A stretch of 64,000 bases of DNA from DASXKD01 sp963734725 (GCA_963734725.1 CAVTIX010000012.1:54954-118953); one strand, 5' to 3'. Positions 46,992 to 55,756 are shown, counted from the first letter of the stretch. Numbers and translations are program-made. The notes: generated from the sequence alone by a model not told the origin.

Positions 46992-47831
46992 GTGCGCTTC
47001 GCCATCAAGACCAGGCCCGAGCACACCACCTGGGCACAGATCCGCGACGTCTGGGTGGCTGCCGACGAGGCGAGCCTGTTCGAGTCGGCCTGGAACTGGG
47101 ACCACTTCTACCCGCTGACCGGCGACTTCGCCGGCCCCAACCTGGAAGCCTGGACCATGCTCGCCGCGCTCGCCCAGGCGACTTCCCGGATCCGGCTCGG
47201 CTGCCAGGTCACCGGCATGGTCTACCGGCACCCCGCGGTGCTCGCCAATATGGCGGCGACCGTGGACATCATCTCCGCCGGCCGGCTGGAACTGGGGCTG
47301 GGCGCCGGCTGGAACCAGATGGAGTGCGACGCCTACGGCATCGATCTGCCGCCGCTGCGCGAGCGGTTCGACCGGTTCGACGAGGGTGTCGAGGCGATCA
47401 TCTCGCTGCTCAGCAACACGCTCACCACGTTCGACGGCCAGTATGTCCGGCTCACCGACGCGCGGTGCGAGCCCAAGCCGGTGCAGCGCCCGCACCCCCC
47501 GGTCACCATCGGCGGGCGCGGCCGGACCCGGACGCTGCGCACCGCGGCGCGCTGGGCGCAGCAGTGGAACGCGATCACCAGCGATCCGCAGGAGTGGGCC
47601 AGCCTCAAGCAGACCCTGGTGGAGCACTGCGGCGCCGTCGGCAGGGACCCGGGCGAGATCACCTGCTCGGTCAACATCCGGGTGGAGGGCCCCGACGGGA
47701 TTTCCCGCGCGGCCGGCCTGGCCGCGGCCTACCGGGACGCGGGGGCCGACCTGGCCATCATGAACCTGCCGCTGGCCGCCGACCCGGCGATGGTCGCCCC
47801 GCTGGCCGTGGCCCTGGCGCCGCTGGGGTGA
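46992..47831 (+). CDS. LLM-class F420-dependent oxidoreductase
   Basis: A 279-residue TIM-barrel, luciferase-like monooxygenase of the F420 group. The start is MRFAIKTRPEHTTWAQ. WNWDHFYPLTGD is the coenzyme-contact segment, TSRIRLGCQVTGMVYRHPAVLA the barrel core, GRLELGLGAGWNQMECDAYG the family hallmark, and PVTIGGRGRTRTLRTAARWA the C-terminal part. The substrate is unknown; relatives act on glucose-6-phosphate, mycolic or xenobiotic compounds. The GTG at 46992 has GGAGG nine bases upstream. It overlaps the TRAM methyltransferase gene on the other strand by 74 bases. Confidence 0.9.
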   Translation: MRFAIKTRPEHTTWAQIRDVWVAADEASLFESAWNWDHFYPLTGDFAGPNLEAWTMLAALAQATSRIRLGCQVTGMVYRHPAVLANMAATVDIISAGRLELGLGAGWNQMECDAYGIDLPPLRERFDRFDEGVEAIISLLSNTLTTFDGQYVRLTDARCEPKPVQRPHPPVTIGGRGRTRTLRTAARWAQQWNAITSDPQEWASLKQTLVEHCGAVGRDPGEITCSVNIRVEGPDGISRAAGLAAAYRDAGADLAIMNLPLAADPAMVAPLAVALAPLG

Positions 47832-49122
47832 GCGCCGCGACGCATTCCACGTGGTGGGTCATCGGGAAGATGTCGAACGCGCGGAGCCGGTCCAGCCGCC
47901 AGCCGTGCCCGGCGAACACGGCGATGTCACGGGCCAGGGTGGCCGGGTCACACGACACGTAAGCCACCGCGCGCAGGCCGGCGCCCGACGCCAGCAGCCG
48001 GTCGATGACCTGCCGGGGCACCCCGGTCCGTGGCGGGTCCAGGACCGCGAGCGCGGGCGGCGGCCAGCCGCCTCTGGCCAGCGCCGCCGCGGCGTCCGCG
48101 GCGTGCACCCGGGCCCAGGGCGTGCCGCGCAGGTTGTGCCGCGCGTCCCGCACCGCGGCCCGGTCCGCATCCACCGCGATGACCATGCCATCCGGCCCGA
48201 CCGCGGCCGCGAGCGCCCCGGCGAACAGCCCGGCGCCGCAGAACAGGTCGAGCGCCACCTCCCCCGGCCGCGGCCGGAGCACGTCCAGCACCGCGGCGCT
48301 CAGCGCGTCCGCCGCCCCCGGGTGCACCTGCCAGAACGCGCCCGCGCTGACCCGCCACGACCGCCCGGCCGCGCGCTGGCGCAGCGAACCGCGGCCGGCC
48401 AGCGTGGTGAGCCTGCCGCCGCGGCCCGCCCGCAGCACGGTGTCCGCGCCGGCGGCGATCGGCGTGCCCGCTACGCTCTGCGGCGTGGTCACGATCACCG
48501 CCCGCTCCCCTGAGGCCGGGGACACGGCGACCTCGACCGACCTGGCCGGCGTCCAGTCCTGGGCGGTCACCTCCGCCGCCCGCACCAGCGGGTGTGCGAT
48601 CGGGCAATCGCCCACCTCGACCACGTCGTGCGAGCGGTGCGCGAGCAGCCCGGCGGCGCCCCCGGGATCCACGGAGAACCTGACCCTGGTCCGCCAGCCC
48701 AGGCCGTCGGAGTCGCCGGCCACCGGCTCGACGGTCACCGCGCGGTCCAGCCGGGCGATGCGCCGAAGCTGGTCGCGGACCACCTCGGCCTTGAGCCGGC
48801 GCTGGGCGGCAAGATCCGCGTGCTGCCAGTCGCAGCCGCCGCAGCCACCGGGGCGGGCGTGCGGGCACCGCGGCGGCACCCGGTCCGGCGACGCCCGGAG
48901 CACCTCGATCGCCTCGGCCCGGGCGAACGACGCCGTGGCGTCGGTGACCCGCGCGCGGACCTGCTCCCCCGGCAGCGCGTGCCGCACGAACACGACCCGG
49001 CCCCCGGCGTCCCTGGCCACGCACCAGCCCCCGTTCGCGACCCCGGTCACGGCCAGGTCCAGCACCTCAGCGGCGTTGCCCGGCCGCTGCGGCATGCTTG
49101 TGCTGTCGGCTTCTGCGCCCAT
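47758..49122 (-). CDS. TRAM-domain class I RNA (uracil-5-)methyltransferase (RlmCD/TrmA family)
   Basis: A 454-residue SAM-dependent RNA methyltransferase. An N-terminal TRAM domain (LDLAVTGVANGGWCVARD, FVRHALPGEQVRARVT) is followed by an iron-sulfur cysteine cluster (CPHARPGGCGGCDW). A central domain leads to the SAM site VALDLFCGAGLFAGALA. Catalytic motifs are VLDPPRTGVPRQV and the Cys loop YVSCDPATLARD, then FPMTHHVECVA. It methylates U in tRNA or 23S rRNA; which one is not certain. The ATG at 49122 with GGAGGG upstream was chosen. About 25 Pro/Arg residues extend past the normal end, reading antisense through the last 74 bases of the LLM gene. This is a long convergent overlap. Confidence 0.92.
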   Translation of the reverse strand: MGAEADSTSMPQRPGNAAEVLDLAVTGVANGGWCVARDAGGRVVFVRHALPGEQVRARVTDATASFARAEAIEVLRASPDRVPPRCPHARPGGCGGCDWQHADLAAQRRLKAEVVRDQLRRIARLDRAVTVEPVAGDSDGLGWRTRVRFSVDPGGAAGLLAHRSHDVVEVGDCPIAHPLVRAAEVTAQDWTPARSVEVAVSPASGERAVIVTTPQSVAGTPIAAGADTVLRAGRGGRLTTLAGRGSLRQRAAGRSWRVSAGAFWQVHPGAADALSAAVLDVLRPRPGEVALDLFCGAGLFAGALAAAVGPDGMVIAVDADRAAVRDARHNLRGTPWARVHAADAAAALARGGWPPPALAVLDPPRTGVPRQVIDRLLASGAGLRAVAYVSCDPATLARDIAVFAGHGWRLDRLRAFDIFPMTHHVECVAALTPAAPGPRPAGRPSPGRRPAAGS

Positions 49123-49218
49123 CACCCTCCTGCCATCGCAGCAAGTATGCCGGCCTGGCGTGATCTGTGCCCAGCGGGGGGATTACCGTGGCGGGCAGCA
49201 GAATGACTGGAGGCGGCC

Positions 49219-49932
49219 GTGCACATCGTGATCATGGGATGCGGGCGGGTCGGTTCCACGCTCGCGCACATCCTCGAAGACCGGGGCTGCTCGGTCGCGG
49301 TGATCGACCAGGACCCTGAGGCGTTCCGCCGGCTGGGGTCGTCGTTCAAGGGCAGGAAGGTCACCGGGGTCGGCTTTGACCAGACCGTCCTGGAAGAGGC
49401 GGGAATCCGGGAGGCCGGCGCGTTCGCCGCGGTGAGCAGCGGCGATAACTCCAACGTGATCGCCGCCCGGGTGGCGCGGGAGTCGTTCGGCGTGGAACGC
49501 GTCGCGGCCCGCATCTACGACCCGCGCCGCGCCGAGGTGTACCAGCGGCTCGGCATACCGACCGTGGCGACCGTCCGCTGGACGGCTGACCAGATGCTGC
49601 GCCGGCTGCTCCCCGAAGGCGCCGAGGCCCTGTGGCGGGATCCGACCGGGGAGGTGGTGCTCGCCGAGGTGGCTTACGACCCCGCCTGGGTGGGCGAGAA
49701 GGTGCACGCGATGGAGGAGGCGACCGGGGCCCGGGTGGCGTTCCTCACCCGGCTGGGCGAGGCGATGCTGCCCGGGCCGGGCGTGGTGCTCCAAGAGGGC
49801 GATGTCCTGCACGTGATAGCGGCACAAGACGACCTGGCGGACCTCCAGGACGCGCTTGGCACGCGTGACGGCCCCGGCCGGCGCGTGCAAGAGAAAAGAG
49901 CACACGACAAGAAGGCGAAGGAGGGGCACTGA
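49219..49932 (+). CDS. trkA: TrkA-family K+ uptake regulator (NAD-binding RCK subunit, first)
   Basis: A 237-residue cytoplasmic RCK protein of the CeoB/TrkA type. The N-terminal Rossmann motif is HIVIMGCGRVGSTLAHIL with an acidic end of strand 2 (VAVIDQDPEAF), and the GDNSNVIAARVARESFG segment follows. The C-terminal TrkA-C domain (about residues 140-215) contains LQEGDVLHVIAAQDDL. The tail is Lys/Arg-rich. RCK proteins gate K+ channels or transporters in response to NAD(H) or cyclic di-AMP. The GTG start at 49219 was used. The stop overlaps the ATG of the second TrkA gene, so the two are coupled and probably form one complex. No membrane K+ subunit is in the window. Confidence 0.92.
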   Translation: MHIVIMGCGRVGSTLAHILEDRGCSVAVIDQDPEAFRRLGSSFKGRKVTGVGFDQTVLEEAGIREAGAFAAVSSGDNSNVIAARVARESFGVERVAARIYDPRRAEVYQRLGIPTVATVRWTADQMLRRLLPEGAEALWRDPTGEVVLAEVAYDPAWVGEKVHAMEEATGARVAFLTRLGEAMLPGPGVVLQEGDVLHVIAAQDDLADLQDALGTRDGPGRRVQEKRAHDKKAKEGH

Positions 49933-50585
49933 TGCGAGTCGCCATCGCCGGCGCTGGCGCGGTGGGCCGTTCCATCGCACGTGAGCTGCTCGACAACGGC
50001 CACGAGGTGCTGCTCATCGACAAGAACCCGCGATCGATCAAGGTGGACAGCCTGCCCCGGGCCGAGTGGCTGCTCGCGGACGCCTGTGAGATCACCTCGC
50101 TGGACGAGGCGGGCCTGGAGCGGTGCAACGTGGTGATCGCCGCGACCGGGGACGACAAGGTGAACCTGGTCGTGTCGCTGCTCGCCAAGACCGAGTACGG
50201 GGTGCCGCGCGTGGTCGCGCGGATCAACCACCCCAACAACGAGTGGCTGTTCAACGAGTCGTGGGGCGTGGATGTCGCGGTGTCCACCCCGCGGCTGCTG
50301 TCCGCACTGGTGGAGGAGGCGGTCAGCGTGGGCGACCTGGTCCGGCTGATGACCTTCCGGCAGAGCGAGGCCAGCCTGGTCGAACTGACCATGCCGAGCG
50401 ACGCGCCGCTGGCCGGGTCGCGGATCGGCGACATCTCCTGGCCGGCCGACACGGCGCTGGTAGCAGTCCTGCGGGCCGGCCGCGTCATCGTGCCACAGCC
50501 GGACGACCCGCTGGCGGGCGGCGATGAGCTGCTGTTCGTGACCAGCGAGGACGTCGAGGAGGAGCTGAGCAGGCTGCTGCACTGA
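49932..50585 (+). CDS. trkA: TrkA-family K+ uptake regulator (second)
   Basis: A 217-residue RCK protein (CeoC-like). The NAD motif is RVAIAGAGAVGRSIARELL with LLIDKNPRSIK at the ligand-contact strand. Further landmarks are CNVVIAATGDDKVNLVVSLL, ARINHPNNEWLFNESWGVD, and a TrkA-C domain with GDELLFVTSEDVEEELSRLL at the end. It starts in the TGATG overlap with the first TrkA gene. In mycobacteria and streptomycetes the same gene pair lies near dut and DUF3710, as here, although in this window those two are on the opposite strand. Confidence 0.92.
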   Translation: MRVAIAGAGAVGRSIARELLDNGHEVLLIDKNPRSIKVDSLPRAEWLLADACEITSLDEAGLERCNVVIAATGDDKVNLVVSLLAKTEYGVPRVVARINHPNNEWLFNESWGVDVAVSTPRLLSALVEEAVSVGDLVRLMTFRQSEASLVELTMPSDAPLAGSRIGDISWPADTALVAVLRAGRVIVPQPDDPLAGGDELLFVTSEDVEEELSRLLH

Positions 50586-50613
50586 CCCGTCAGGCGGGCC
50601 AGGTGGCCGTGTC

Positions 50614-51363
50614 CTAGCGGGTCTCGGTGATCTCGGGGCCGCGCTGGAACGGGTCAAGCCCGCCCCACCGGTTGCCTTCCGGCGCCGCGGCCGGGTTGAC
50701 TTCCGGCGCCGCGGCCTCGTCGGCAAGCGCCTGGAGCGCCTCGGCGGGCAGCTGGATCTCCAGCATGTCGCGGGGCGGCGCCGGGTGGTCCCCGCGGGCC
50801 ACCACGACATTGGCGAACACCTGCTCCAGCGGCGCGGCGATCTCGGGCCGGCTAGCCGCGGGCCCGCTGATCACCCCGCGGAGGAACCAGCGCGGGCCGT
50901 CTACGCCCAGGAACCTGACCGGGTGCAGACGGCCCGCGGCGCCAGGAACCGGTTCCGGCGACGTGATCTGCGCGTGCACCTCCACCCCGAACGGGCCGTC
51001 CGCCTCCTCGCTGGCGCCGCCCGCCTTCGCCACCTCGGCGGCGATCTCCTGGCGCACGTCCGCCCATAGGCCGCCGGTCTTGGGCGCGGCGAAGGCCTGC
51101 AGCTGCAGGCCGCTGTCACCGCGCACCACGGTGATCCAGGCGACTTGGTCATCGGCCATGCTGACCTGCACCTCGCAGCCATCCGCGAGGGGCACCTGCA
51201 TGCTGCCGAAGTCGATCCGCTCGGCCGGCGGCACGTCATCGTGCACGTCCCACGGGCCGCCGGGAACGGCCTCGCCCGCTCCGGTCTCCGCTTCCTCCTC
51301 GGCCCACCCGGTCTCCCCGGGCCCGGCCTGCTCCGCGTCCTCACCGCGCCGCCGACGCAACAC
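50614..51363 (-). CDS. DUF3710 domain protein
   Basis: A 249-residue soluble protein of the actinobacterial DUF3710 family. An acidic Gly/Glu-rich N-terminus is followed by GPWDVHDDVPPAERIDFGSM, LADGCEVQVSMADDQVAWIT, LQLQAFAAPKTGGLWADVR, the PVRFLGVDGPRWFLRGVISG core, and a Pro/Ala-rich tail. The GTG at 51363 was chosen because the family usually begins with a short basic segment (LRRRRG) and GGAG lies six bases before it. It starts 1 base after the dut stop, so dut-DUF3710 form an operon. Function is unknown; the constant linkage to dUTPase suggests a nucleotide or DNA-related role. Confidence 0.88.
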   Translation of the reverse strand: MLRRRRGEDAEQAGPGETGWAEEEAETGAGEAVPGGPWDVHDDVPPAERIDFGSMQVPLADGCEVQVSMADDQVAWITVVRGDSGLQLQAFAAPKTGGLWADVRQEIAAEVAKAGGASEEADGPFGVEVHAQITSPEPVPGAAGRLHPVRFLGVDGPRWFLRGVISGPAASRPEIAAPLEQVFANVVVARGDHPAPPRDMLEIQLPAEALQALADEAAAPEVNPAAAPEGNRWGGLDPFQRGPEITETR

Positions 51364-51364
51364 C

Positions 51365-51961
51365 TCAAGCTCCCCGATTCCGCATGATCTCGTCCCCGCC
51401 GTGCGGGCTTCCCGCCGCCGGGCCGCGTGCACCGTCCCCGGACGCCGCCGCATGCCCCCCGGTGGAGCCGAACCCGCCATCGCCGCGGGCCGATCCTGGC
51501 AGGGATGCGACTTCGTGGAACACCGGCACGGCCACCCGCTGGATGACAAGCTGCGCGATCCGGTCACCGCGCCCGAACCGTACCGGCTGCGCCCGGTCGG
51601 TGTTGAGCAGGGTCACCTTGATCTCGCCACGGTACCCGGCATCCACGGTGCCCGGCGCATTGACGATGGTGACCCCGTGCCGGGCGGCCAGGCCCGAGCG
51701 GGGGTGCACGAACGCCGCATAGCCATCGGGCAGCGCGATCGCCACCCCGGTGGGCACCACCGCGCGCTCCCCCGGCCCCAGCGTCACCTCCGCCGCGGCG
51801 CACAGGTCCACCCCGGCGTCACCGGGGTGCGCCCGGACGGGCAGCGGCAGGCCCGGGTCGAGGCGCTCGACCAGCACGGGAACGGCATCCACGGCAGGGC
51901 TGGCGGACGCCGCGTTCCCGGCGTCCGCCGGGCGGCCGGTGGCGGGCTGGTACGCGGTCAC
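51365..51961 (-). CDS. dut: dUTP diphosphatase
   Basis: A trimeric dUTPase that hydrolyses dUTP to dUMP, keeping uracil out of DNA. All five motifs are present: DAGVDLCAA, HPRSGLAARHG, NAPGTVDAGYRGEIKV, GRGDRIAQLVIQRV and the C-terminal RGDGGFGSTGGH that closes the active site. An N-terminal extension of about 30 residues precedes VLVERLDPGLPLPVRAHPGD, and about 30 residues follow motif V, so the protein (198 residues from the GTG at 51961) is a little longer than usual. A later start at VLVERL is possible. It is co-transcribed with DUF3710 downstream and about 10 bases after the AI-2E family gene upstream. Confidence 0.93.
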   Translation of the reverse strand: MTAYQPATGRPADAGNAASASPAVDAVPVLVERLDPGLPLPVRAHPGDAGVDLCAAAEVTLGPGERAVVPTGVAIALPDGYAAFVHPRSGLAARHGVTIVNAPGTVDAGYRGEIKVTLLNTDRAQPVRFGRGDRIAQLVIQRVAVPVFHEVASLPGSARGDGGFGSTGGHAAASGDGARGPAAGSPHGGDEIMRNRGA

Positions 51962-51971
51962 GCAGGTGACA

Positions 51972-53252
51972 CTACCCCGGCGGGGCCGGTGCTCCCGGCG
52001 GATCCGCGCCGTCCGCCCGTCCCAGCAGGTACGGGATGGCACGGAACAGGGCGACGGCGAGCGGCACGGCCACGACGGCGCCGGCGATGCCGCCGGCGAC
52101 CCCGCCGACGGCCAGCACCAGGATGATCGCGAGCGGGTGGAAGCGGACCAGCCGGCCGACCACGAGCGGTTGCAGCAGATGGCCCTCCAGCTGGTTTTCC
52201 AGTATGAAGATCGCCACCAGGACCAGCGCCGCCACCCAGCCGCGGGTAGCCAGGGTGACCGCGACCGCGAGGGTGCCCGCCACGAGAATGCCGACCAACG
52301 GCACGAACGCGGCGAGGAAGACCAGGACCACCAGCGGGACCAGCAGCGGCACACCCATGATCCAGAGAGTGGTGCCGATCACCACGGCATGGATCGCCGC
52401 CACCGCGACCGTGCCCCGGACGTACCAGGTCAGCGCCTGCCACGCCGCCGCGCCCGCTCCCCTGGTGCGGGCCCGTGCCTCGTCCCCGAAGAACGACGTC
52501 AGCCAGGCCCAGATCCGTTCCCCGTCCTTCAGCAGGAAGAACGTGACGAACAGCATCAGCACGAGGCCGGCCACGACCTCCAGGAAGATCCGCCCCCCGG
52601 ACACGACCGTGCCGGCCACCGCCGACTGGTGCTGTTTGAGGAACGTGAGCAGCCGGTTGGATAGCTGTTCCAGGCCCGCGCGGTGCAGGTGGAACGGCGG
52701 GCCGGCCAGCCACCGCTGCAGGTCGTCGCTGGTGCTGCCGACGTCGCTGACCAGCCGCTGATAGTCGGCCGACGTGCGGGTCGCGGCCAGCACCACCACA
52801 CCGGCGAGCACCGCGAGCGCTGCGAGGAAGGTGCACCAGGTGGCCGCCAGGGCGGGCAGGCCGGCCTGGCGCAGCCGCTGGGTCAGGGGCTGGAGCAGCG
52901 CGGTGAGCAGCAGCGCAGCCACGCACGGCAGCACCACCAGGCGCAGCACGCCGACCACGCGGAACGTCACGTAGATCAGCGCGCCAAGGATGAGCAGGCG
53001 CCACGCCCAGCCAGCGGCGCGCTCCAGCCAGCCCGGGACCCGCGGTTCGGCGCGCGGCGCGGCGGGCCCGGGCCCGCGCCCGGCGGGCCCGGGCGCCGCC
53101 GGGCGCGGCCCGCCGTCACCGGAGCGCGGCCCGGTCTCGGCCACGTCCGCCGCGGCGTGGCCTGCGTGCGGGCCGGCGTCACCGTTGCCCGGGTCGATGC
53201 CAACCGTCTCCGGGTCTCCCGCCGTCACGGCGGGAGCACGACGGTCCGGCAT
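51972..53252 (-). CDS. AI-2E transporter (PerM/YdgG) family membrane protein
   Basis: A 426-residue membrane protein with seven or eight hydrophobic helices of the PerM/TqsA family. A long Pro/Gly/Ala-rich cytoplasmic N-terminus (about 75 residues) precedes the first helix (LILGALIYVTFRVVGVL). GGRIFLEVVAGLVLMLFVTF, LLKDGERIWAW and the late ILENQLEGHLLQPLVVGRLV are family signatures. Members export autoinducer-2 or act in cation efflux; the function here is not established. The ATG at 53252 with GGAGG upstream was chosen. It stands first in a leftward run with dut and DUF3710. Confidence 0.85.
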   Translation of the reverse strand: MPDRRAPAVTAGDPETVGIDPGNGDAGPHAGHAAADVAETGPRSGDGGPRPAAPGPAGRGPGPAAPRAEPRVPGWLERAAGWAWRLLILGALIYVTFRVVGVLRLVVLPCVAALLLTALLQPLTQRLRQAGLPALAATWCTFLAALAVLAGVVVLAATRTSADYQRLVSDVGSTSDDLQRWLAGPPFHLHRAGLEQLSNRLLTFLKQHQSAVAGTVVSGGRIFLEVVAGLVLMLFVTFFLLKDGERIWAWLTSFFGDEARARTRGAGAAAWQALTWYVRGTVAVAAIHAVVIGTTLWIMGVPLLVPLVVLVFLAAFVPLVGILVAGTLAVAVTLATRGWVAALVLVAIFILENQLEGHLLQPLVVGRLVRFHPLAIILVLAVGGVAGGIAGAVVAVPLAVALFRAIPYLLGRADGADPPGAPAPPG

Positions 53253-53308
53253 GCCGCGCCACCTCCGTCGCCTCATCATTTCCACTTCCAACCAACTACC
53301 GTGGGCTT

Positions 53309-53860
53309 ATGCGTGTTTACCACGAACGGCTGCGTGTGCCGCTCGGCTGGTGGCTGCTCGGCCTCGCGACGATCCTCCTCCTGGCCACCGAGCTCGTCGC
53401 GGGGTATTCCTGGCCAGTGGTGATAGCCGTCTACGCGGTGCTCACCGGCGGCCTGGTCCTCATGCTGCTCAACTGGGGACGGCCGACGGTCGAGGTCGGC
53501 GGCGGGGAACTGCGGGCCGGGCGGGCCCGGCTGCCGCTCGCGGCCGTGGGCGAGGTGAGCGCGCTGGACGAGGCGCAGACCCGGTCGCTGCGGGGCCCGC
53601 GCGGCGACCCGGCGGCGTTCCTGGTCATCAGGCCCTACCTGCGGCGCGCGGTGTACGTGGAGGTAGCGCGCCCCGGGGCGGAGAGCGGCCACGGCCAGCG
53701 GCGGCTGCGCTGGCACGGCTTCCGGCGCCGGGCCGAGGTGGCCAGCCCGTCGGCGGACAGCCCTTACTGGCTGGTCAGCACGCGCCACCCGGCCGAGCTG
53801 GCGGCTGCAATCGAGGGGGCGAGGCCCGCCGCGCGAGCGGGCGGCGCGACCATGGGATGA
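53309..53860 (+). CDS. DUF3093 membrane protein
   Basis: A 183-residue protein. Two hydrophobic helices lie at the N-terminus (LGWWLLGLATILLLATELV and PVVIAVYAVLTGGLVLMLL), then a cytoplasmic domain with VEVGGGELRAGRARLPL, FLVIRPYLRRAVYVEV and YWLVSTRHPAELAAAI. This is the DUF3093 pattern of actinobacteria. Between the last two motifs is an extra stretch of about 30 residues rich in Arg and Gly that is not usual for the family. It starts at an ATG 56 bases from the divergent AI-2E gene and lies near dut, its normal neighbour. Function is unknown. Confidence 0.85.
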   Translation: MRVYHERLRVPLGWWLLGLATILLLATELVAGYSWPVVIAVYAVLTGGLVLMLLNWGRPTVEVGGGELRAGRARLPLAAVGEVSALDEAQTRSLRGPRGDPAAFLVIRPYLRRAVYVEVARPGAESGHGQRRLRWHGFRRRAEVASPSADSPYWLVSTRHPAELAAAIEGARPAARAGGATMG

Positions 53861-53940
53861 TCGACCGTCATCATAGCGACATGGAGCGCTAGGCGAACGG
53901 CAGCACACCCGCGTGCTGGAGGCGGGCCGGGCAGAGAGGA

Positions 53941-54222
53941 ATGAGCATGGCAGAAAGGCGCGCGGATCGCGCCTCCGTCCAGACGGTGGGCATCATGGCC
54001 GGCCTGGCCGCGGGATTCGCTACCCGCAAGCTCGTCACGGCCGGCTGGAAAAAGGTCACCGGGAAGGAACCTCCCAGCGATCCGCGGGACCCACGGGTGA
54101 GCATCGGCGAGGCGCTGAGTTGGGCAATCGTGCTCGGTGTTGCGATGGAGACGGCCCGGCTGGTGGCCATTCGCGTGACCACCAAGCAGCTGGCCCGTGC
54201 CGAAGCCCAGCTCCGCCAGTGA
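53941..54222 (+). CDS. DUF4235 small membrane protein
   Basis: A 93-residue protein typical of DUF4235. There is a first helix with Gly motif (VGIMAGLAAGFATRKLV), then GWKKVTGKEPPSDPRDP, the family's hallmark loop, and a second helix (SWAIVLGVAMETARLVAIRV). It is probably an inner-membrane protein with a short basic/Pro loop. The ATG at 53941 has GAGAGGA upstream; a Met two codons later is possible. The gene is monocistronic between DUF3093 and DUF1707. Function is unknown. Confidence 0.85.
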   Translation: MSMAERRADRASVQTVGIMAGLAAGFATRKLVTAGWKKVTGKEPPSDPRDPRVSIGEALSWAIVLGVAMETARLVAIRVTTKQLARAEAQLRQ

Positions 54223-54338
54223 CCGGCCGCTGAGGGCCGCGGCACGCCGCTCGGCACGAGACCCGGCAGGGACACGGTGGCGTGCCCGCCTTCGGCTGAT
54301 TAAGACATATCGCGAATATCTTGGCCGGAGGGAGCGAT

Positions 54339-54899
54339 ATGGCGGATCCTGTAAGCGTCCGCGCGTCCGATTCCGAGCGGGACGCGGCAGCCACCCGGCT
54401 GCAGGCCGCATTCGCCGAGGGGCGCCTCGGCGACACCGAGTTCGACGAGCGCATGCGCGCCGCGCTGACCGCCGGGACCCGCACGGACCTGGCCCGGCTG
54501 ACAGCCGACTTGCCCGCGGAGGCGCCGGCGCCGCTCCCGGTTCCCGCCGGGCGCCAGCCCGGCCGGTTCGCCGTCACCTTCAAGAACAGCCTGCGCCGGG
54601 CGGGCCGGTGGCGGGTGCCGGAGCGGCTCACGACGGTGGTCTACAAGGGCGAAGGCCTGCTCGACCTGCGCGCGGCGGAGTTGACCGCGCCGGTCACGAC
54701 GATCTCGGCGGTGGCGTACAAGTCGCGGATCGACATCCTCGTCCCGCCGGGCGTCCGGGTCGAGGCGGGCGGCCTGGGCGTCTCCACGGACAGCGCCGAC
54801 CCGGAGACGCCGCTGTCCCGGAACGCGCCCGTGGTGCATGTGCGGGGGTACAGCTACAAGGGGACCATCGAGGTGGCCGGGCGGCCCGGGGAGAGCTGA
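54339..54899 (+). CDS. DUF1707 domain protein
   Basis: A 186-residue protein. Residues 1-60 are the DUF1707 helical domain (VRASDSERDAAATRLQAAFA, EGRLGDTEFDERMRAAL, TRTDLARLTADLP), often seen at the start of actinomycete SHOCT-like or phage-shock-like proteins. The second half is a beta-rich LiaF-type domain (TVVYKGEGLLDLRAAEL, RIDILVPPGVRVEAGG). The ATG at 54339 is preceded by GGAGGGAG. It may sense envelope stress, by analogy with LiaF-like folds; that is inference. Confidence 0.85.
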   Translation: MADPVSVRASDSERDAAATRLQAAFAEGRLGDTEFDERMRAALTAGTRTDLARLTADLPAEAPAPLPVPAGRQPGRFAVTFKNSLRRAGRWRVPERLTTVVYKGEGLLDLRAAELTAPVTTISAVAYKSRIDILVPPGVRVEAGGLGVSTDSADPETPLSRNAPVVHVRGYSYKGTIEVAGRPGES

Positions 54900-54917
54900 G
54901 GCGGCCCGCCGGCGCGG

Positions 54918-55424
54918 TCAGGTGACCGAGCCGGCCGCCGCGCCGGTGGCCCGGTCGCCCCACCGCGCCCGCGCCTCCTCGAGGTCGAGCGGGCCGATCG
55001 GCGGGCCAGAGCGCAGTTCCGCCTCCCAGTCCTCGGCCGGGACCCGCCACATCACCTCGAACTCGATGCCGCTGGGATCCTTCGCGTACAGCGACTTGGA
55101 GACCCGGTGGTCGCTGGCGCCGACCAGGGCGCCGCGGCCAGCCAGGCGCTGCCGCGCCTCGTCGAGTTCGGCGAGCGTGCCAACCTCCCACGCCAGGTGA
55201 TACAGCCCCACCCGGGCCGCGGTCTCCCGGGGGATCGGGCCGGCGCCGTCGAGGGCGAACAGGCCCAGATCGTGGTCGTTGGCAGACCCCGGGGCACGCA
55301 GGAAGGCGGCGCGGTCACCCATCTGCGACCGCACCTCGAAGCCGAGCGCCTCGGTATAGAACCCGACGGCAGCGGCGAGGTCGTGGACGTACAAGACGGC
55401 GTGGTTGAGGCGGCGCACGGCCAT
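54918..55424 (-). CDS. VOC-family glyoxalase/dioxygenase-like protein
   Basis: A 168-residue protein of two beta-alpha-beta-beta-beta modules. RRLNHAVLYVHDLAAAVGFY starts module one, with its first metal His in LNHAVL. YHLAWEVGTLAEL carries the second His, and KDPSGIEFEVMWRVP carries the metal-binding Glu. This matches extradiol-dioxygenase/glyoxalase-like VOC proteins such as CatE-type catechol 2,3-dioxygenases. The substrate is not evident. AGGAG lies eight bases before the ATG at 55424. It is convergent with the DUF1707 gene. Confidence 0.88.
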   Translation of the reverse strand: MAVRRLNHAVLYVHDLAAAVGFYTEALGFEVRSQMGDRAAFLRAPGSANDHDLGLFALDGAGPIPRETAARVGLYHLAWEVGTLAELDEARQRLAGRGALVGASDHRVSKSLYAKDPSGIEFEVMWRVPAEDWEAELRSGPPIGPLDLEEARARWGDRATGAAAGSVT

Positions 55425-55561
55425 GGCGGGCTCCTGTCTCGCGGGACGCTCTATCTGGGATGAAGCGGACGCCCTCCTGATTCCCCTGAAGGCCCCGTGA
55501 TGCAGGCCGGCGCGACGGGCCCGGGGGCGCAGTGGCGCGCGCCGGGCGTGCTCCTCCGGGG

Positions 55562-55756
55562 CTAGCGGCCTATCTGCTTGCGGCGCTGCTGGATGTCCCG
55601 GAGCCTCCGGCGCTGAGAGGGATCCAGCATGAGGTAGGCGCCCACCGGAACGGCTATCGCGGCCGCGATGACAACCAGCCCGATCCATGGATTGATGAAC
55701 AACAAGATGAGACCGATGATGATGCCACCGATCGCGATCTTCATCCGACCTGACAC
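55562..55756 (-). CDS. Small two-helix membrane protein
   Basis: A 64-residue protein with two hydrophobic helices (IAIGGIIIGLILLFI and IGLVVIAAAIAVPVGAYLM) and a basic C-terminal helix (RRRLRDIQQRRKQIG). The GTG at 55756 is the best start, with GAGGAGG seven bases upstream. The fold resembles small actinomycete hypothetical membrane proteins. No function is assigned. Confidence 0.7.
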   Translation of the reverse strand: MSGRMKIAIGGIIIGLILLFINPWIGLVVIAAAIAVPVGAYLMLDPSQRRRLRDIQQRRKQIGR

